Assembly: GCA_903896595.1 (NCBI GenBank)
Contig: CAITYL010000026.1
Location: forward strand, 1 to 52,719
Reading direction: 5' to 3'
Length of the DNA stretch: 52,719 nucleotides
Origin: an uncultured Lentisphaerota bacterium
GTDB taxonomy: Bacteria; Verrucomicrobiota; Lentisphaeria; Oligosphaerales; CAITYL01
The notes beneath the pieces were generated by a model, which made no database searches, was not told the DNA's origin, and saw nothing but the letters and a program-made list of their open reading frames with translations. Within the stretch, counting starts at the first letter, position 1, and the number at the start of each line of letters is the position of its first letter. A program made the position numbers and the translations under genes. Of the stretch, positions 8,250-18,900 are shown piece by piece.

Positions 8250-9239
8250 TCACCACCGCACCACGGCGGCACCCCAGGTGAGGCCGCCACCAAACGCGGT
8301 GAGTAGCAACAGGTCGCCGGACTGCACCTGACCAGACCGGACCAGCTCGTCCAAGGCCAACGGAATGCTCGCCGCCGAGGTGTTCCCGAAACGGTTGATG
8401 TTGACATACACCTTTTCCTCGGGCACCCCCAAATACTTGCCGACACTGGAAATGATGCGTAGGTTGGCCTGATGCGGGATCACCCAGCGAATCTGGTCGG
8501 CGGTGACGCCGGCCTGTTCCAGGGCGGTGCGCGAAGCATCGCACATGGCATTCACGGCCAGCTTAAAAATTTCGCGCCCTTCCATCTTGATGCAGTTGGC
8601 GCGTTGCGCCACCAGTTCGGCGGTAAGCGGCTGAAGAGAACCGCCGGCCGGAGTTTGCAGCAACTCCGTATACCGTCCATCCGCCCCCAGCTTCACGGCC
8701 AGCAGGCAATCCTGCCCGAGGGGGGCGCGCTGGAGCACCACGGCACCGGCGCCATCGCCAAACAGGACACAGGTATTGCGGTCGGTCCAGTCCACGACCG
8801 ACGAGATCTTTTCCGCCCCCACCACCAACACCCGGCGGTAGCCGCCGCTGCGCACCATATTGGCGCCCACCTCCAAGCCGTAGATAAATCCGGAACAGGC
8901 GGCCTCCATCGAGAAGCTGGCAGCATTCACGGCCCCCAGACGGTGCTGCAGATAGCAGCCGGTATTGGGGAGCGTTTTATCGCCCGTGAACGTGGCCACC
9001 AAGATCAGGTCAATCTCTTCTGGCTTGAGGTTGGCGGCGGCCAAGGCGCGCTTGGCCGCCTCGCAGGCGATGGCCGAACACGGCTCGTCCGGGCGGGCGA
9101 TGTGCCGTTCCTCAATCCCCGTGCGAGTGCGAATCCACTCATCGGTGGTTTCGACCATGGTTTCAAGCTCGGCGTTGGTCAACACCCGTTCCGGCACATA
9201 CGAACCGATGCCGGCAATAGTAACCCCGTAGCTGCTCAT
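8250..9239 (-). CDS. fabH: 3-oxoacyl-ACP synthase III
   Basis: Condenses acetyl-CoA with malonyl-ACP to start fatty acid chains. The Cys-His-Asn catalytic triad is visible in EAACSGFIYG (Cys), PHQANLRI (His) and NRFGNTSAAS (Asn), together with the start GIGSYVPERVLTNAELE and the TTDEWIRTRTGIEER segment that define FabH. I chose the ATG at 9239 (329 residues, the family length). A TTG at 9338 overlapping the plsX stop would add 33 residues that do not resemble FabH. Downstream of plsX and upstream of fabD, as in many bacterial fab operons. Confidence 0.96.
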   Translation of the reverse strand: MSSYGVTIAGIGSYVPERVLTNAELETMVETTDEWIRTRTGIEERHIARPDEPCSAIACEAAKRALAAANLKPEEIDLILVATFTGDKTLPNTGCYLQHRLGAVNAASFSMEAACSGFIYGLEVGANMVRSGGYRRVLVVGAEKISSVVDWTDRNTCVLFGDGAGAVVLQRAPLGQDCLLAVKLGADGRYTELLQTPAGGSLQPLTAELVAQRANCIKMEGREIFKLAVNAMCDASRTALEQAGVTADQIRWVIPHQANLRIISSVGKYLGVPEEKVYVNINRFGNTSAASIPLALDELVRSGQVQSGDLLLLTAFGGGLTWGAAVVRW

Positions 9240-9334
9240 GCTGTGCCCCGAACTTAGTTGGCCGCCCACGATTCCGGTGTGACCGAAACCACGCGCGTCA
9301 TTAATGAGGGAAGGAATGCACGGCGAAACGACGA

Positions 9335-10363
9335 TCAAACCGCGGCAGGGCCAGCCACCGGCAACCCCTGGATCTCCCGGATGATCTTGGCGTTGACGTC
9401 GTGCTGAATGAATTCACGCGCCACCCGGATGGCGTTGCGCACCGCCTTGGGCGAGGACGACCCATGCCCGATCACCACCACGCCGTTAACCCCCAACAGC
9501 AGGGCGCCGCCTTGCTCCTCATGATCGCCAAGTTGCTTCAATTCACGGAAGGCGCCGTAACTCAGCAGAGCCCCGAACTTGCGCATCAGGTTCTGATTTA
9601 ACTTTTCCTTCAGGATGTGGACGATCGCCTTGGCCAAACTTTCGCAGGATTTCAGCACCACATTCCCCACAAACCCGTCGCAGATCACCACGTCCACCTT
9701 GCCTTCAAACAGGTCGTGCCCCTCGACGTTGCCGAGAAAATGGAGGTGAGGCGCGGTCTGCAGCAACTTAAACGCGGCCTTGGTCAGTTCGTTGCCTTTT
9801 TCATTCTCCGTACCCACACTGAGCAGGCCCACCCGGGGGTGCGCCACCCCCAACAGGTGACGGGAATACATATTGCCCATGACCGCGTAATGCAGCAAAT
9901 GCTCCGGCTTGGCATCCACATTGGCGCCGGCATCCAGCAAGAGGAAACGCCCCATCGGCGTGGGGAGAGCCGCGGCAATGCCCGGCCGGTCAATGCCCGG
10001 CAGCATGCGCAATTTGATCACAGACGCCGCCACCGACGCGCCGGTATGCCCGGCGCTGAACACGGCCGCCGCCTGCCCCTTCTTCACCAAATCAACGGCC
10101 ACGGTGATGGAGGCCCCGGCCTTGCCGCGCAGGGCGGACGTGGCCGGATCGTCCATGGCCACCACCGAGTCGGCGTGGACCAGCGTTAACCGGGGATCAT
10201 TCTCCTTGCCCAGGCGCGCCAATTCATGGCGGACCACGGTCTCGTCCCCGACCAGCAACAACGGCCCGGCGTCGGGCAACAGGTCCAAGGCCTGGCCGAC
10301 ACCTTCAACAAGCGGGCGGGGGCCGAAGTCCCCGCCCATGACATCCACCGCGATTGGCAACAT
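9335..10363 (-). CDS. plsX: Phosphate acyltransferase PlsX
   Basis: Makes acyl-phosphate from acyl-ACP, the first step of the PlsX/PlsY route to phosphatidic acid. It begins with the diagnostic AVDVMGGDFGPRPLVEG and retains the ALRGKAGASITVAVDLVKKG, DAGANVDAKPEHLLHYA, GNVEGHDLF and VICDGFVGNVVLKSCES segments of the family. The length of 342 residues is normal. A GTG one codon upstream (10366) is an alternative start. It lies about 13 bases after the rpmF stop, so the two are very likely co-transcribed, and leads into fabH. Confidence 0.95.
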   Translation of the reverse strand: MLPIAVDVMGGDFGPRPLVEGVGQALDLLPDAGPLLLVGDETVVRHELARLGKENDPRLTLVHADSVVAMDDPATSALRGKAGASITVAVDLVKKGQAAAVFSAGHTGASVAASVIKLRMLPGIDRPGIAAALPTPMGRFLLLDAGANVDAKPEHLLHYAVMGNMYSRHLLGVAHPRVGLLSVGTENEKGNELTKAAFKLLQTAPHLHFLGNVEGHDLFEGKVDVVICDGFVGNVVLKSCESLAKAIVHILKEKLNQNLMRKFGALLSYGAFRELKQLGDHEEQGGALLLGVNGVVVIGHGSSSPKAVRNAIRVAREFIQHDVNAKIIREIQGLPVAGPAAV

Positions 10364-10376
10364 CACAGGGCGGTGC

Positions 10377-10559
10377 TTATTCTGCGGTGTTGGTCACAAT
10401 TTGGCGACCCTTGTAAACCCCGCAGGTGGGGCACACGCGATGCGGCAGACGGGCCGCACCGCAGGCGGGGCAGCTGGCCGTCGCCACACCTTTGTAACGG
10501 CGCGGTGCCAACCGCATGCGCTTCTTCATCTTCGACACTTTGCTCTGCTGGAGGGCCAT
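10377..10559 (-). CDS. rpmF: 50S ribosomal protein L32
   Basis: A 60-residue basic protein of the large ribosomal subunit. It has the L32 start MALQQSKVSKMKKRMRLA and two zinc-knuckle pairs, CPACG and CPTCG, 16 residues apart. As in many bacteria it sits between yceD (upstream) and plsX (downstream). A 217-bp spacer separates it from yceD. Confidence 0.95.
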   Translation of the reverse strand: MALQQSKVSKMKKRMRLAPRRYKGVATASCPACGAARLPHRVCPTCGVYKGRQIVTNTAE

Positions 10560-10617
10560 GGATCGTCTCCTAATAAACCGTTATGTAAAAAGCCTCTTGC
10601 AAAACCCACCGTTGCCT

Positions 10618-10716
10618 GGAATTCAGAATTCAGAAGCCAGAATTAAGAATGAAATGCGATTTTACTTTTCGCACGGTTTTAAACATTCTGGCTACTGGCT
10701 ACTAAATTCCGGCTAC
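10618..10716. repeat. TTCAGAA / CTGGCTACT short-word repeats
   Basis: GAATTCAGAATTCAGAAGCC near 10619-10638 is followed by GGCTACTGGCTACTAAATTC (10690-10709). The GCCAGAAT and ATTCTGGC words allow partial pairing. This fills the gap between yceD and rpmF; no gene seen. Confidence 0.45.
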
Positions 10717-10776
10717 TTTTGCAATTCCCTCATCCATACATCGCCAAACCACGCTCGCGTCCCGCCGCGCCCAACC

Positions 10777-11331
10777 TCAACTCCGCCGACGCACCGGACC
10801 CTTGCGCCGCCGGCCACTGGCCGTCGGCACCGGCTTGCCTTCGGCTTCCGGAAGCTGCAGGGCATCCAAGGCGCCCCAAACCGGGCTCCCGGTGTCCCCG
10901 CCGCCACAAGCACACTCCCGCACGTTCAGATTCTGTCCGCAGTCCGGACATAACCCGCGGCATTCGGGTGAACAAAGCAGGCGTTGCGGAAAAGCGAGTA
11001 AAATATCATCCCGAACGCCCTCGGTCAAGTCCACCGTCTCGCCAAGGGGTGGCGGGTAATCATGGCACACCGGAATGGCCGCACACTCCTGGGTGTAATA
11101 CTGGAGGCAGCGGTCGCACCGGCACCGCATCTGTCCGGACACCGTCCCCTGCAGCAAGACCCCCTCGCTGACCAAGCTGGCCCGCGCCTCGAGCCGAAAC
11201 GGCTCCGGACACGACTGGCGCTCGTCACTGGGAAGATCCAGGTCGGCCGCCGTCAACTCGCCCACTACCGGCAAGCCTTCGAACGACACATTCCGGACCA
11301 AGAGCTGTAACAACGGGGGTGTTTTCTTCAT
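10777..11331 (-). CDS. yceD: YceD/DUF177 family protein
   Basis: A 184-residue member of the DUF177 (YceD) family, which is widely found beside rpmF and in bacteria and plastids is linked to 23S rRNA accumulation. The C-terminal half has the usual cysteine clusters: RCRCDRC, then LLCSPECRGLCPDCGQNLN and CAC, suggesting bound metal. The start overlaps the coaD stop by ATGA, so translation is likely coupled. The Pro/Arg-rich tail (GRRRKGPVRRRS) is basic, consistent with RNA binding by inference. Confidence 0.9.
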   Translation of the reverse strand: MKKTPPLLQLLVRNVSFEGLPVVGELTAADLDLPSDERQSCPEPFRLEARASLVSEGVLLQGTVSGQMRCRCDRCLQYYTQECAAIPVCHDYPPPLGETVDLTEGVRDDILLAFPQRLLCSPECRGLCPDCGQNLNVRECACGGGDTGSPVWGALDALQLPEAEGKPVPTASGRRRKGPVRRRS

Positions 11332-11813
11332 GACCGTGCAAACCGTTCCGCCAACGCCCGCCCCACCGGTGCCGGCACAAAGGCCGAAATATCACCGTGC
11401 AAGCGGGCGATGTCCTTGATGATCGTGGAACTGACAAATGAATATTCCGGGCTCGGCATCAGAAAAATGGTTTCGCAGGTGGCGGACAATTCACGGTTCA
11501 TCAGGGCCATTTGAAATTCCCATTCAAAATCGGACACCGCCCGCAAGCCGCGGACCACCGCCACCGCCCCCAGTTCGCGAACCTCCTCGGCCAGCAGTCC
11601 GGCAAACGAGGTCACCCGCACCGTGGGCAAACCGGCGCACACTTCACGCAAGTGCGCGATCCGCTCCTCAACGGTAAAAATCGGCTCCTTCAGGCTGTTC
11701 CGCCCGACCGCCACCACCAGTTCGTCAAACAGCCGGACGGCGCGCCGGATCACATCCACGTGACCATTGGTCACCGGATCGAACGACCCTGGATAAAGCC
11801 CGATGCGGCGCAT
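11328..11813 (-). CDS. coaD: Phosphopantetheine adenylyltransferase
   Basis: Transfers AMP from ATP to 4'-phosphopantetheine, the penultimate step of coenzyme A synthesis. It has the nucleotidyltransferase signature GLYPGSFDPVTNGHVDVI with the TNGH motif, VRGLRAVSDFEWEFQMALMN and the C-terminal SSTIIKDIA. The ATG at 11813 gives 161 residues, the family norm, with GACGAGG upstream; an ATG seven codons earlier (11834) is in frame but weaker. First gene of the CoA/L32/fatty-acid operon, with an ATGA overlap into yceD. Confidence 0.95.
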   Translation of the reverse strand: MRRIGLYPGSFDPVTNGHVDVIRRAVRLFDELVVAVGRNSLKEPIFTVEERIAHLREVCAGLPTVRVTSFAGLLAEEVRELGAVAVVRGLRAVSDFEWEFQMALMNRELSATCETIFLMPSPEYSFVSSTIIKDIARLHGDISAFVPAPVGRALAERFARS

Positions 11814-11834
11814 GTACGTAAGCCTCGTCAACAT

Positions 11835-12083
11835 GCCGTGTTACAAGCGGAGGTGCCAGGGTTCAAGTGTCAGGAAACAACCCATACACGTCACGCATTC
11901 CTGAAACCCGAACACTGGCACTCGTCCCCCAGACTCTTGCGGCACTTCAACAAGAGCCCCGGCCCGGTAATATATACCGCGTTAGGGTGAAATCTTAATT
12001 GCCTTCAGCCTACAGCCTCAAAAACCTCAGCCTAAAACAGTATAAACCCCGGTCGCCACGTCACCAAATCCGCCTCACATCCA
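11835..12083. other. Gap before coaD with palindrome and CAGCCT words
   Basis: This non-coding stretch holds CGGTAATATATACCG (about 11968-11982), an AT-centred palindrome that on the minus strand overlaps a possible -10 box (TATATA, with TTAAGA 16 bases upstream) for the coaD operon. It also holds CAGCCTACAGCCTCAAAAAC words near 12008-12030 like those at 36.9 and 39.9 kb. The promoter reading is tentative. Confidence 0.35.
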
Positions 12084-12112
12084 TTGACAAACCAACTTTG
12101 ACATGCTATATT
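12084..12112 (+). promoter_or_regulatory. Near-consensus sigma-70 promoter
   Basis: TTGACA (12084-12089), a 17-base spacer, and TATATT (12107-12112). Transcription would begin near 12119, about 75 bases ahead of the 12195 start codon. It is the best match to the housekeeping promoter consensus that I found in the window. Confidence 0.8.
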
Positions 12113-12194
12113 GAACGCTGTCACGGCGTTAATAACTGTGATATACGCTTTCCCTGATAGATTTCGCACTGGAACCCGCTGGAGAATCACGTTG

Positions 12195-12806
12195 ATGCAG
12201 AAGAACTGGATGATGATCGCGATCAGCGGTCTGGTCTTGATTTCCACCCTGGCACAAGCGGCGGAGCCCCCGACCGTTGCCGCGCCCGTTGCGGCCAAAG
12301 CCGCCCCCGCGGCCGCCGTCAAAATCAAGAAACCCTTGGACAAGGCGGACGCCCTCGCCATCATGAACCTGCAATACACCGTGATGCTGGCGGAACTTCG
12401 CCTGGTCAACACGGTTCAGCGGCGCAACGACCTGATCGAGCTGCTGCGCCTCAAATACTTGAAGGAAGACGAACGCAACGTGTTCCTGTTCGACGTCGGC
12501 ACGCTCAAGTTCTTCCCCAGGGCCGACATCGAAAAAGCCCAAAAGGATGCCGTGGACAGCAAGACCGAGTTCAAGATGCCCCCCGGCATCAAGATCATTG
12601 ATGTCAGCAAAGACGATGCGCTGGCCTTTGCCAACATGGCGCTGGCGATTGAGGCCGGCCGCAACGACCTGAACCAGCTTTACGCCCGCCGCAACGACCT
12701 GGTCAAGTCGCTGCTCGAAAAATACGGTTTCCGCTCTGAAGATACCGACCTTGACGTGTTGAACGGCACGCTCATCGAAAAAGCCAAGGCCGACGACAAG
12801 AAGTAA
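12195..12806 (+). CDS. Small exported protein of unknown function
   Basis: A 203-residue protein I do not recognise. The ATG at 12195 has GGAG ten bases upstream and yields a clean signal peptide (MQKNWMMIAISGLVLISTLAQA-A); an upstream in-frame start at 12111 falls inside the promoter. After an Ala/Pro-rich linker the protein is helical and charged, with two related segments: MLAELRLVNTVQRRNDLIEL and ANMALAIEAGRNDLNQLYARRNDLVKSLLEKYGF. Both contain an RRNDL element, so it may be an internal duplication. The strong promoter suggests an abundant periplasmic protein. It lies 99 bases ahead of the giant protein gene and may be co-transcribed with it. Confidence 0.75.
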   Translation: MQKNWMMIAISGLVLISTLAQAAEPPTVAAPVAAKAAPAAAVKIKKPLDKADALAIMNLQYTVMLAELRLVNTVQRRNDLIELLRLKYLKEDERNVFLFDVGTLKFFPRADIEKAQKDAVDSKTEFKMPPGIKIIDVSKDDALAFANMALAIEAGRNDLNQLYARRNDLVKSLLEKYGFRSEDTDLDVLNGTLIEKAKADDKK

Positions 12807-12905
12807 CGGGAACCGCACCGAACCGAAGACACCGCCTGAGGGCGGAACTCCGAACTGAAATCCAGACCTCTCCCTAGATCCCAGCCCGCCGGAAACCTAC
12901 TCGTT

Positions 12906-15900
12906 ATGGCAAAACTTTTTGGGCTTTTTACCCTGCTGCTCGGAGGCATGGCGTGGTCCGCTGGCGCGGCGACCATGGACTGGAGTGGCACGGCCGGCGG
13001 CAACGCCTGGGGAACCAGCTCGAACTGGACCGGCGGCACGGCGCCGACGAGTACGGACCTGGCCCGTTTTGACCAGACATCATACACCAACCAACCAACG
13101 GTCAATTCCACCAGCTCAAGCCAAGGTCTCCTCATCGGTGACGGCACCACGACGACCGCGGCGTTGACCGTGACCGCCGCTGATGCGTTGATAATTGGGG
13201 CGAGCGGCATCACGATGTTCGCCAATGCGGGAACGGCGACCCTCACCGGCGCGGGTGGGATTGCTTTGGGCGCCTCGCAAACCTGGACCAACAACTCCGC
13301 CAATCTGCTGACCGTCAGCGCGCCGATTAGCGGTTCCGGCAACTTGACCAAAGCCGGCACCGGCACCCTGGTCCTCTCCGGCGCCAACAGCTACACGGGA
13401 ACGACCACGGTTTCCCCCGGCGGCACCCTGTCCATCAGTGCCGACACGAACCTGGGCGCGGCGCCCGCGACACCCACGGCGGGCAGCCTGGTGATTGATT
13501 CCACCGGCGTGCTGGCGACCACGGCGAGCTTCACCCTCAATGCCAACCGCGGCATCAAGATCGGGCCGACCAGCGGTTCGGGGTCCGGCATCCTTGACGT
13601 GGCCGCCGGCACCACCCTAACCTACGACGGCATCATCACCAGCAATGGCGACAGCGGCACGGGCGGCCTGACCAAGGATGGCGCGGGCGTCCTGATCCTT
13701 TCCGGCGTCAATAGCTACACCGGCAACAGCTGGGTCAAGACGGGCACCCTGACCCTGGGCAACGCCGCGGCCATCCCCTCCGGTGCCGGCAAAGGCAACC
13801 TCGCCGTTGACGGCACTCTGGACCTGAACGGCAACAGCATCACCGTCAACGGCCTGTCCGGCACCGGCACGGCGAAAAGCGGCATTACCGGCCCGGTCAC
13901 GCTGACGGCCGGCGGCAATAACGCCACCAGCACTTTTAACGGCCGCCTCCAGGACGGCAGCGACACCTTGGCGCTGACCAAGATCGGCACCGGCACCCTG
14001 ACCCTGAGCGGCACCAACAGCTTCACCGGCGGCGTGATCATCAACGGCGGCGCCTTGCAGCTCAGCAGCACGGGCGCGCTCAACAGCGCGGCGCCCAACA
14101 GCGTCACCTTTGGCGCCAACGTGCTGACGGGAACCAAACTGCAACTCAACGGCAATAGCGTGACCCTCAGCGGCCTGACGACCAATGCGGCGCCGGGCTC
14201 GGCCGTGGTGGAAAACGCCAATGCCGCGGCGGCGACACTGACCCTCAACAACGCCGGCGCCAACACCTTTGCCGGCGTTCTGCAAGACGGAACGGGCGGC
14301 GGGGCGCTGGCGCTCACCAAAACCGGCGCCGGCACCTTGACGCTGTCCGGAGCCAATACCTATAGTGGGAATACCACGATCTCAGCCGGCACCTTGCAGA
14401 TCGGCAACCTCCTGGCCATGCCGTCCGGCACCGGCAAGGGCAATCTCGCCATTGCCGCCGGCAGCTTCCTCGACCTGAACAAGAACAATGTCACGGTCAA
14501 CGGCTTGTCGGGCGCGGGAACGGTGACCAGCGGCGTGGCCGGAGCGGCAACCTTGACCGTTGGCGGCAATGACCAGACCAGCAGCTTTGGCGGTGTGATC
14601 CAGAACGGCAGCGGCACCGTGTCACTGGCCAAGACCGGCACGGGCACCCTGACGCTCACCGCCGTCAGCACCTATACCGGCGCCACAGCCATTAAGAACG
14701 GCACGCTGACGCTGGGGATCGCCAATGCTCTGCCCACCGCCACCACGCTGACGCTGGGCGATGGCACCACCAATAGCAGCGGCGTCTTGCAACTCAATGG
14801 CTTCACCCAAACCCTGGCCGGATTGACCACCGCCGGCAGCGGCACGGCCAACCGCATTATCAACGGCAGCGCCACCACCGTCAATTTGACCCTCAGTTCA
14901 ACCGCCAACAGCTCTTTCGGCGGCATTCTCGGCGGACCGGGAAGCAATGAAGACAATTTCAACCTCATCAAGAGCGGAGCGGGTACCCTGACCCTGTCCG
15001 GCAGCAACCGCTACACCGGCACCACCACCATTAATCAGGGCGCGCTGAGTGTTGCGAACCTCGCCTCGGGCGGCAACCTGGGCACCGCTTTGTCGGCCGT
15101 GATTTTGGGCGATGCCTCCAATACCGGCACGCTGTCCTACACCGGAAACGGCGACACCTTCACCCGCGGCCTGACCGTCAGCGCCGGCGGTGGCGGGCTT
15201 GACACCGCCACGGCGGGCGGCACGCTGACCATCGGCACCGGCAACGTCGCCACGGCGGGAGCCTTCACGGTTGGCGGCGCCGGCAACACCGCGATCACCA
15301 GCGCCATCACCGGCACCGGCAGTTTGAACAAGACCGGCACCGGCACCTTGACCCTGTCCGGCGTCAACACCTACAGCGGGGTCACCACGATTAAAAACGG
15401 CACGGTCGCGCTGGGCATCAACGACACCGGCTTGAAGTCCACCACCACCCTGACCTTGGGTGACGCCGCCGCCAGTACCAACGGCGTGCTGAAGCTCAAC
15501 GGCTACACCCAGACCCTGGCCGGCCTCCTGACCGCCGGCAACGGCACCGGCAACCGCGTGGTCGGCGGCAGCGCCGCCCTCTCCACCCTGACCCTCAACA
15601 ACAGTGGTGCGAACAGCTTCGCGGGCATCCTCGGCGGTACGGGCGGCAACGAAAACAATCTGGCGCTGGTCAAGACCGGCGCGGGCGTTCTGACGCTTTC
15701 CGGGGCCAACACCTACCTCGGCGGCACGACCATTTCCGCCGGCACGCTCGCCGTCAGCGCCGCCAATAACCTGGGCGCCACCTCCGGCGCGCTGAGCTTG
15801 GGCGCCGGCACCCTGCAGGTGACCACCAGCCTCACCTCCGCCCGCGCCATCACCCTGACCGACACCGCCTCCGCCATCTCGGTGAGTTCAGGTGTGATCT

Positions 15901-18900
15901 ACACCAACTCCGGGGCTCTCACCGGCACCGGCGCGCTCAACCTCACCGCGCCCGGAACCCTGCTGGTGTCCGGCGCCGCCAACAATTATTCGGGTGGCAC
16001 CTATGTCAAGAATGGCGTGCTCATGCTGGGCCGGGCCAACGCCCTGCCAACCGCCACGGCGGTCACGCTGGGCAGCGGCAGCACCGGCGCCACGTTGGCG
16101 CTCAATGGCAACAGCCAGACCGTAGCCGACCTCATCCGTTCCGGGACGGGCACCAGCCGGGTGGTCAATGGCAAATCAACCTCGGCCATCCTCACGATCA
16201 CCAATACGGGCGATGCGGCGTTTACGGGTATTCTCGGCGGTTCCGGATCCAATGAAAACGTTTTTGGCCTGACCAAATCCGGCGCCGGCACCCTCACCCT
16301 TTCCGGCGTCAACACGTACACCGGGGCCACCGCCATTGCCGCCGGCACACTGGCGCTCTCCGGCGGTTCGGCCATCGCGGACACCAGCGCGGTGTCGCTG
16401 GCCAACGACGCCACGGCGATTTTACTCTTGAATGCCAATGAAACCATCGGCTCGCTCGCCGGCGGCGGCGCCACCGGCGGCAATGTCACCCTGCAAAGTT
16501 TCACCCTCACCGCCGGCGGCGACAACTCCACCACCTCCTATGGCGGCGTCATGTCGGGCGCCGGCGCCTTCACCAAGGCCGGCACCGGCACCCTAACGCT
16601 CACGGGCGCCAACAGCTACACCGGCACGACCACGATTAACGGCGGCACCCTGGCCGTTTCCGGCGGCACCGCCATCGCCGACACCAGTGCCCTCTCCCTG
16701 GCCAACACGAGCGGCGTCGCCTTGCTACTGAATGCCAACGAAACCATCGGCTCGCTCGCCGGCGGCGGCACCACCGGCGGCAATGTCAACGTCCAGAGCT
16801 ACACCCTCTCCGCGGGTGCGAACAACGCGGACACCTCCTATGGCGGCGTCATTTCCGGCACCGGCGCGTTCACCAAAACCGGCACCGGCGCCCTCACTCT
16901 GACCCGCGCCAGCAGCTACTCCGGCGACACCACGATTGCCAACGGAACGATTATTTTGGGGACAAATAACGCCTTGCCCTCGGGCACCGACAAGGGCAAC
17001 GTCATCGTCAACGGCGCCCTCGACCTCAACGGACGCACGGGATCCAACGCCACCCTCAACGGCCTTACGGGCAGCGGCATCGTCACCAACAACAACGCCA
17101 CCACGGCCATCCTCACGCTGGGCGGCAATAATACCACCAGCACCTTCACTGGCGCCATTCAGGATGGCACCGGGCTTGTAACCCTGGTCAAGACCGGCAC
17201 CGGCACCCTCACGCTGACGCCCGGAACCAACAACGCCTTCACCGGCGGGGTGACCATCAATAACGGAGTCGTCCAGGCGGGAAACAACAACGCCCTGAAT
17301 TCAGCTGGCACCAACGTCGTCACCTTCGCCTCCAGTGCGGCCGTCGGCACCAAACTTCAAGTGAACGGCAACGCGATTACCATTGGCGGCCTCGCCAGCG
17401 GCACCACCACGGGCTCGCCCGTCGTGGAAAACGCCAATGCCACCGCGGGAACCCTGACCCTCAACAACTCCGCCGCCTACACGTATGCCGGCGTCATTCA
17501 GGATGGAACGGGCGGGGGTGCCTTATCACTCATCAAAAGCGGCGCCAGCACCCAAACGCTCTCCGGAACCAACACCTACAACGGTTCCACCACCATTACG
17601 GCCGGGACGCTGTCCATCCGTGCCGATGCCAACCTCGGCGCCGCTCCGGCCACCGCCACCGCCGGCCAACTGATCGTGAATGGCGGCACCTTGCAATCCA
17701 CCACCAACAGTTACTCGCTTAGCGCGAACCGTGGCATTGCCCTGGGGCCCGCCAGCGGCAGCGGTTCCGGCACGTTCGAGATCGTTTCTTCAGCGGGGGC
17801 CATTCTGACCACCACCTATGGCGGCATCATCGCCAATAACGGTTCGGGCACGGGCGGCCTGGTCAAGACCGGCCTCGGCAACCTCGCCCTGGCCGGCACC
17901 GCGAACAGCTATGCCGGCGGCACCACCATCAATGCCGGCTTGCTTAGCGTCACCACCACCGCCGCCGGCACGCCACTCGGCGCCAATGTCAACACCAACA
18001 CCATCACCGTCAACGCCGGGGGCAATCTGTCCCTCAGCGCCACCAGCAACAGGGGTTCCAACCAAACCATTACGGTCACCAGCGATGCCAGCGGCCGCGG
18101 CGGCATCGGTTTTTCAAACACCGCCTTGTCTCAGGAGGATTTGAACTCGGCTGCCACGTTCACCAACAACACCGGAACCTACGGCGGCGTACTGGGCATC
18201 AACAGCGGCATCACCTATGCCACGGCCCTGAACCTCAACACGTTTGGCAGTGGCGATAACCAGGGCAAGTGGTTCCTCGGCAGCGCCAGCTCGGGCACTT
18301 ATTCCCCGACCACGCTCACGGTGGGCGCGGACAACCTCTACCGCCTCGGGGGCGGCGGGGGGGCGTTGACGATATCAGGAGCCAACGCACTCACCGGAAA
18401 CACCAGTCTCCAGGTCGGCTTCTCCGGCAACAACGGCAATGGCATGCTGACCCTCAGCAGCTCCCAAAGCTACACGGGCATCACCACCGTGACCGGCGGG
18501 GCGGTGCTCGCGGTCAGCGCGGACAACCGGCTCGGAACCGGGTCCGGCGCGGGAAATATCGTCCTGGATGGCGGCACCCTGCGCGCGGCCTCAACGTTCA
18601 CCCTGGACAGTGCTCGTGGCATTGCCGTGGGTTCCGCCACCGGTTCCGCCACCGGCTCCATTGACACCAACAATACCGCCGTCCTCACCTACGGCGGCGT
18701 CATGACGGACAACGGGAGCGGCGCCGACAGCCTGACCAAACTCGGTTCGGGAACGCTCATTCTCACGTCCTCAAGCATCAACACCTTCACCGGGGCGGCC
18801 AACCTCAACGCCGGCACCCTGAATTTCGCCCGCCTTGAGAATCTTGGCAATGGCTCCGCCATCAACTTCAACGGCGGCACCCTGCAATACTCGGCCAGTG

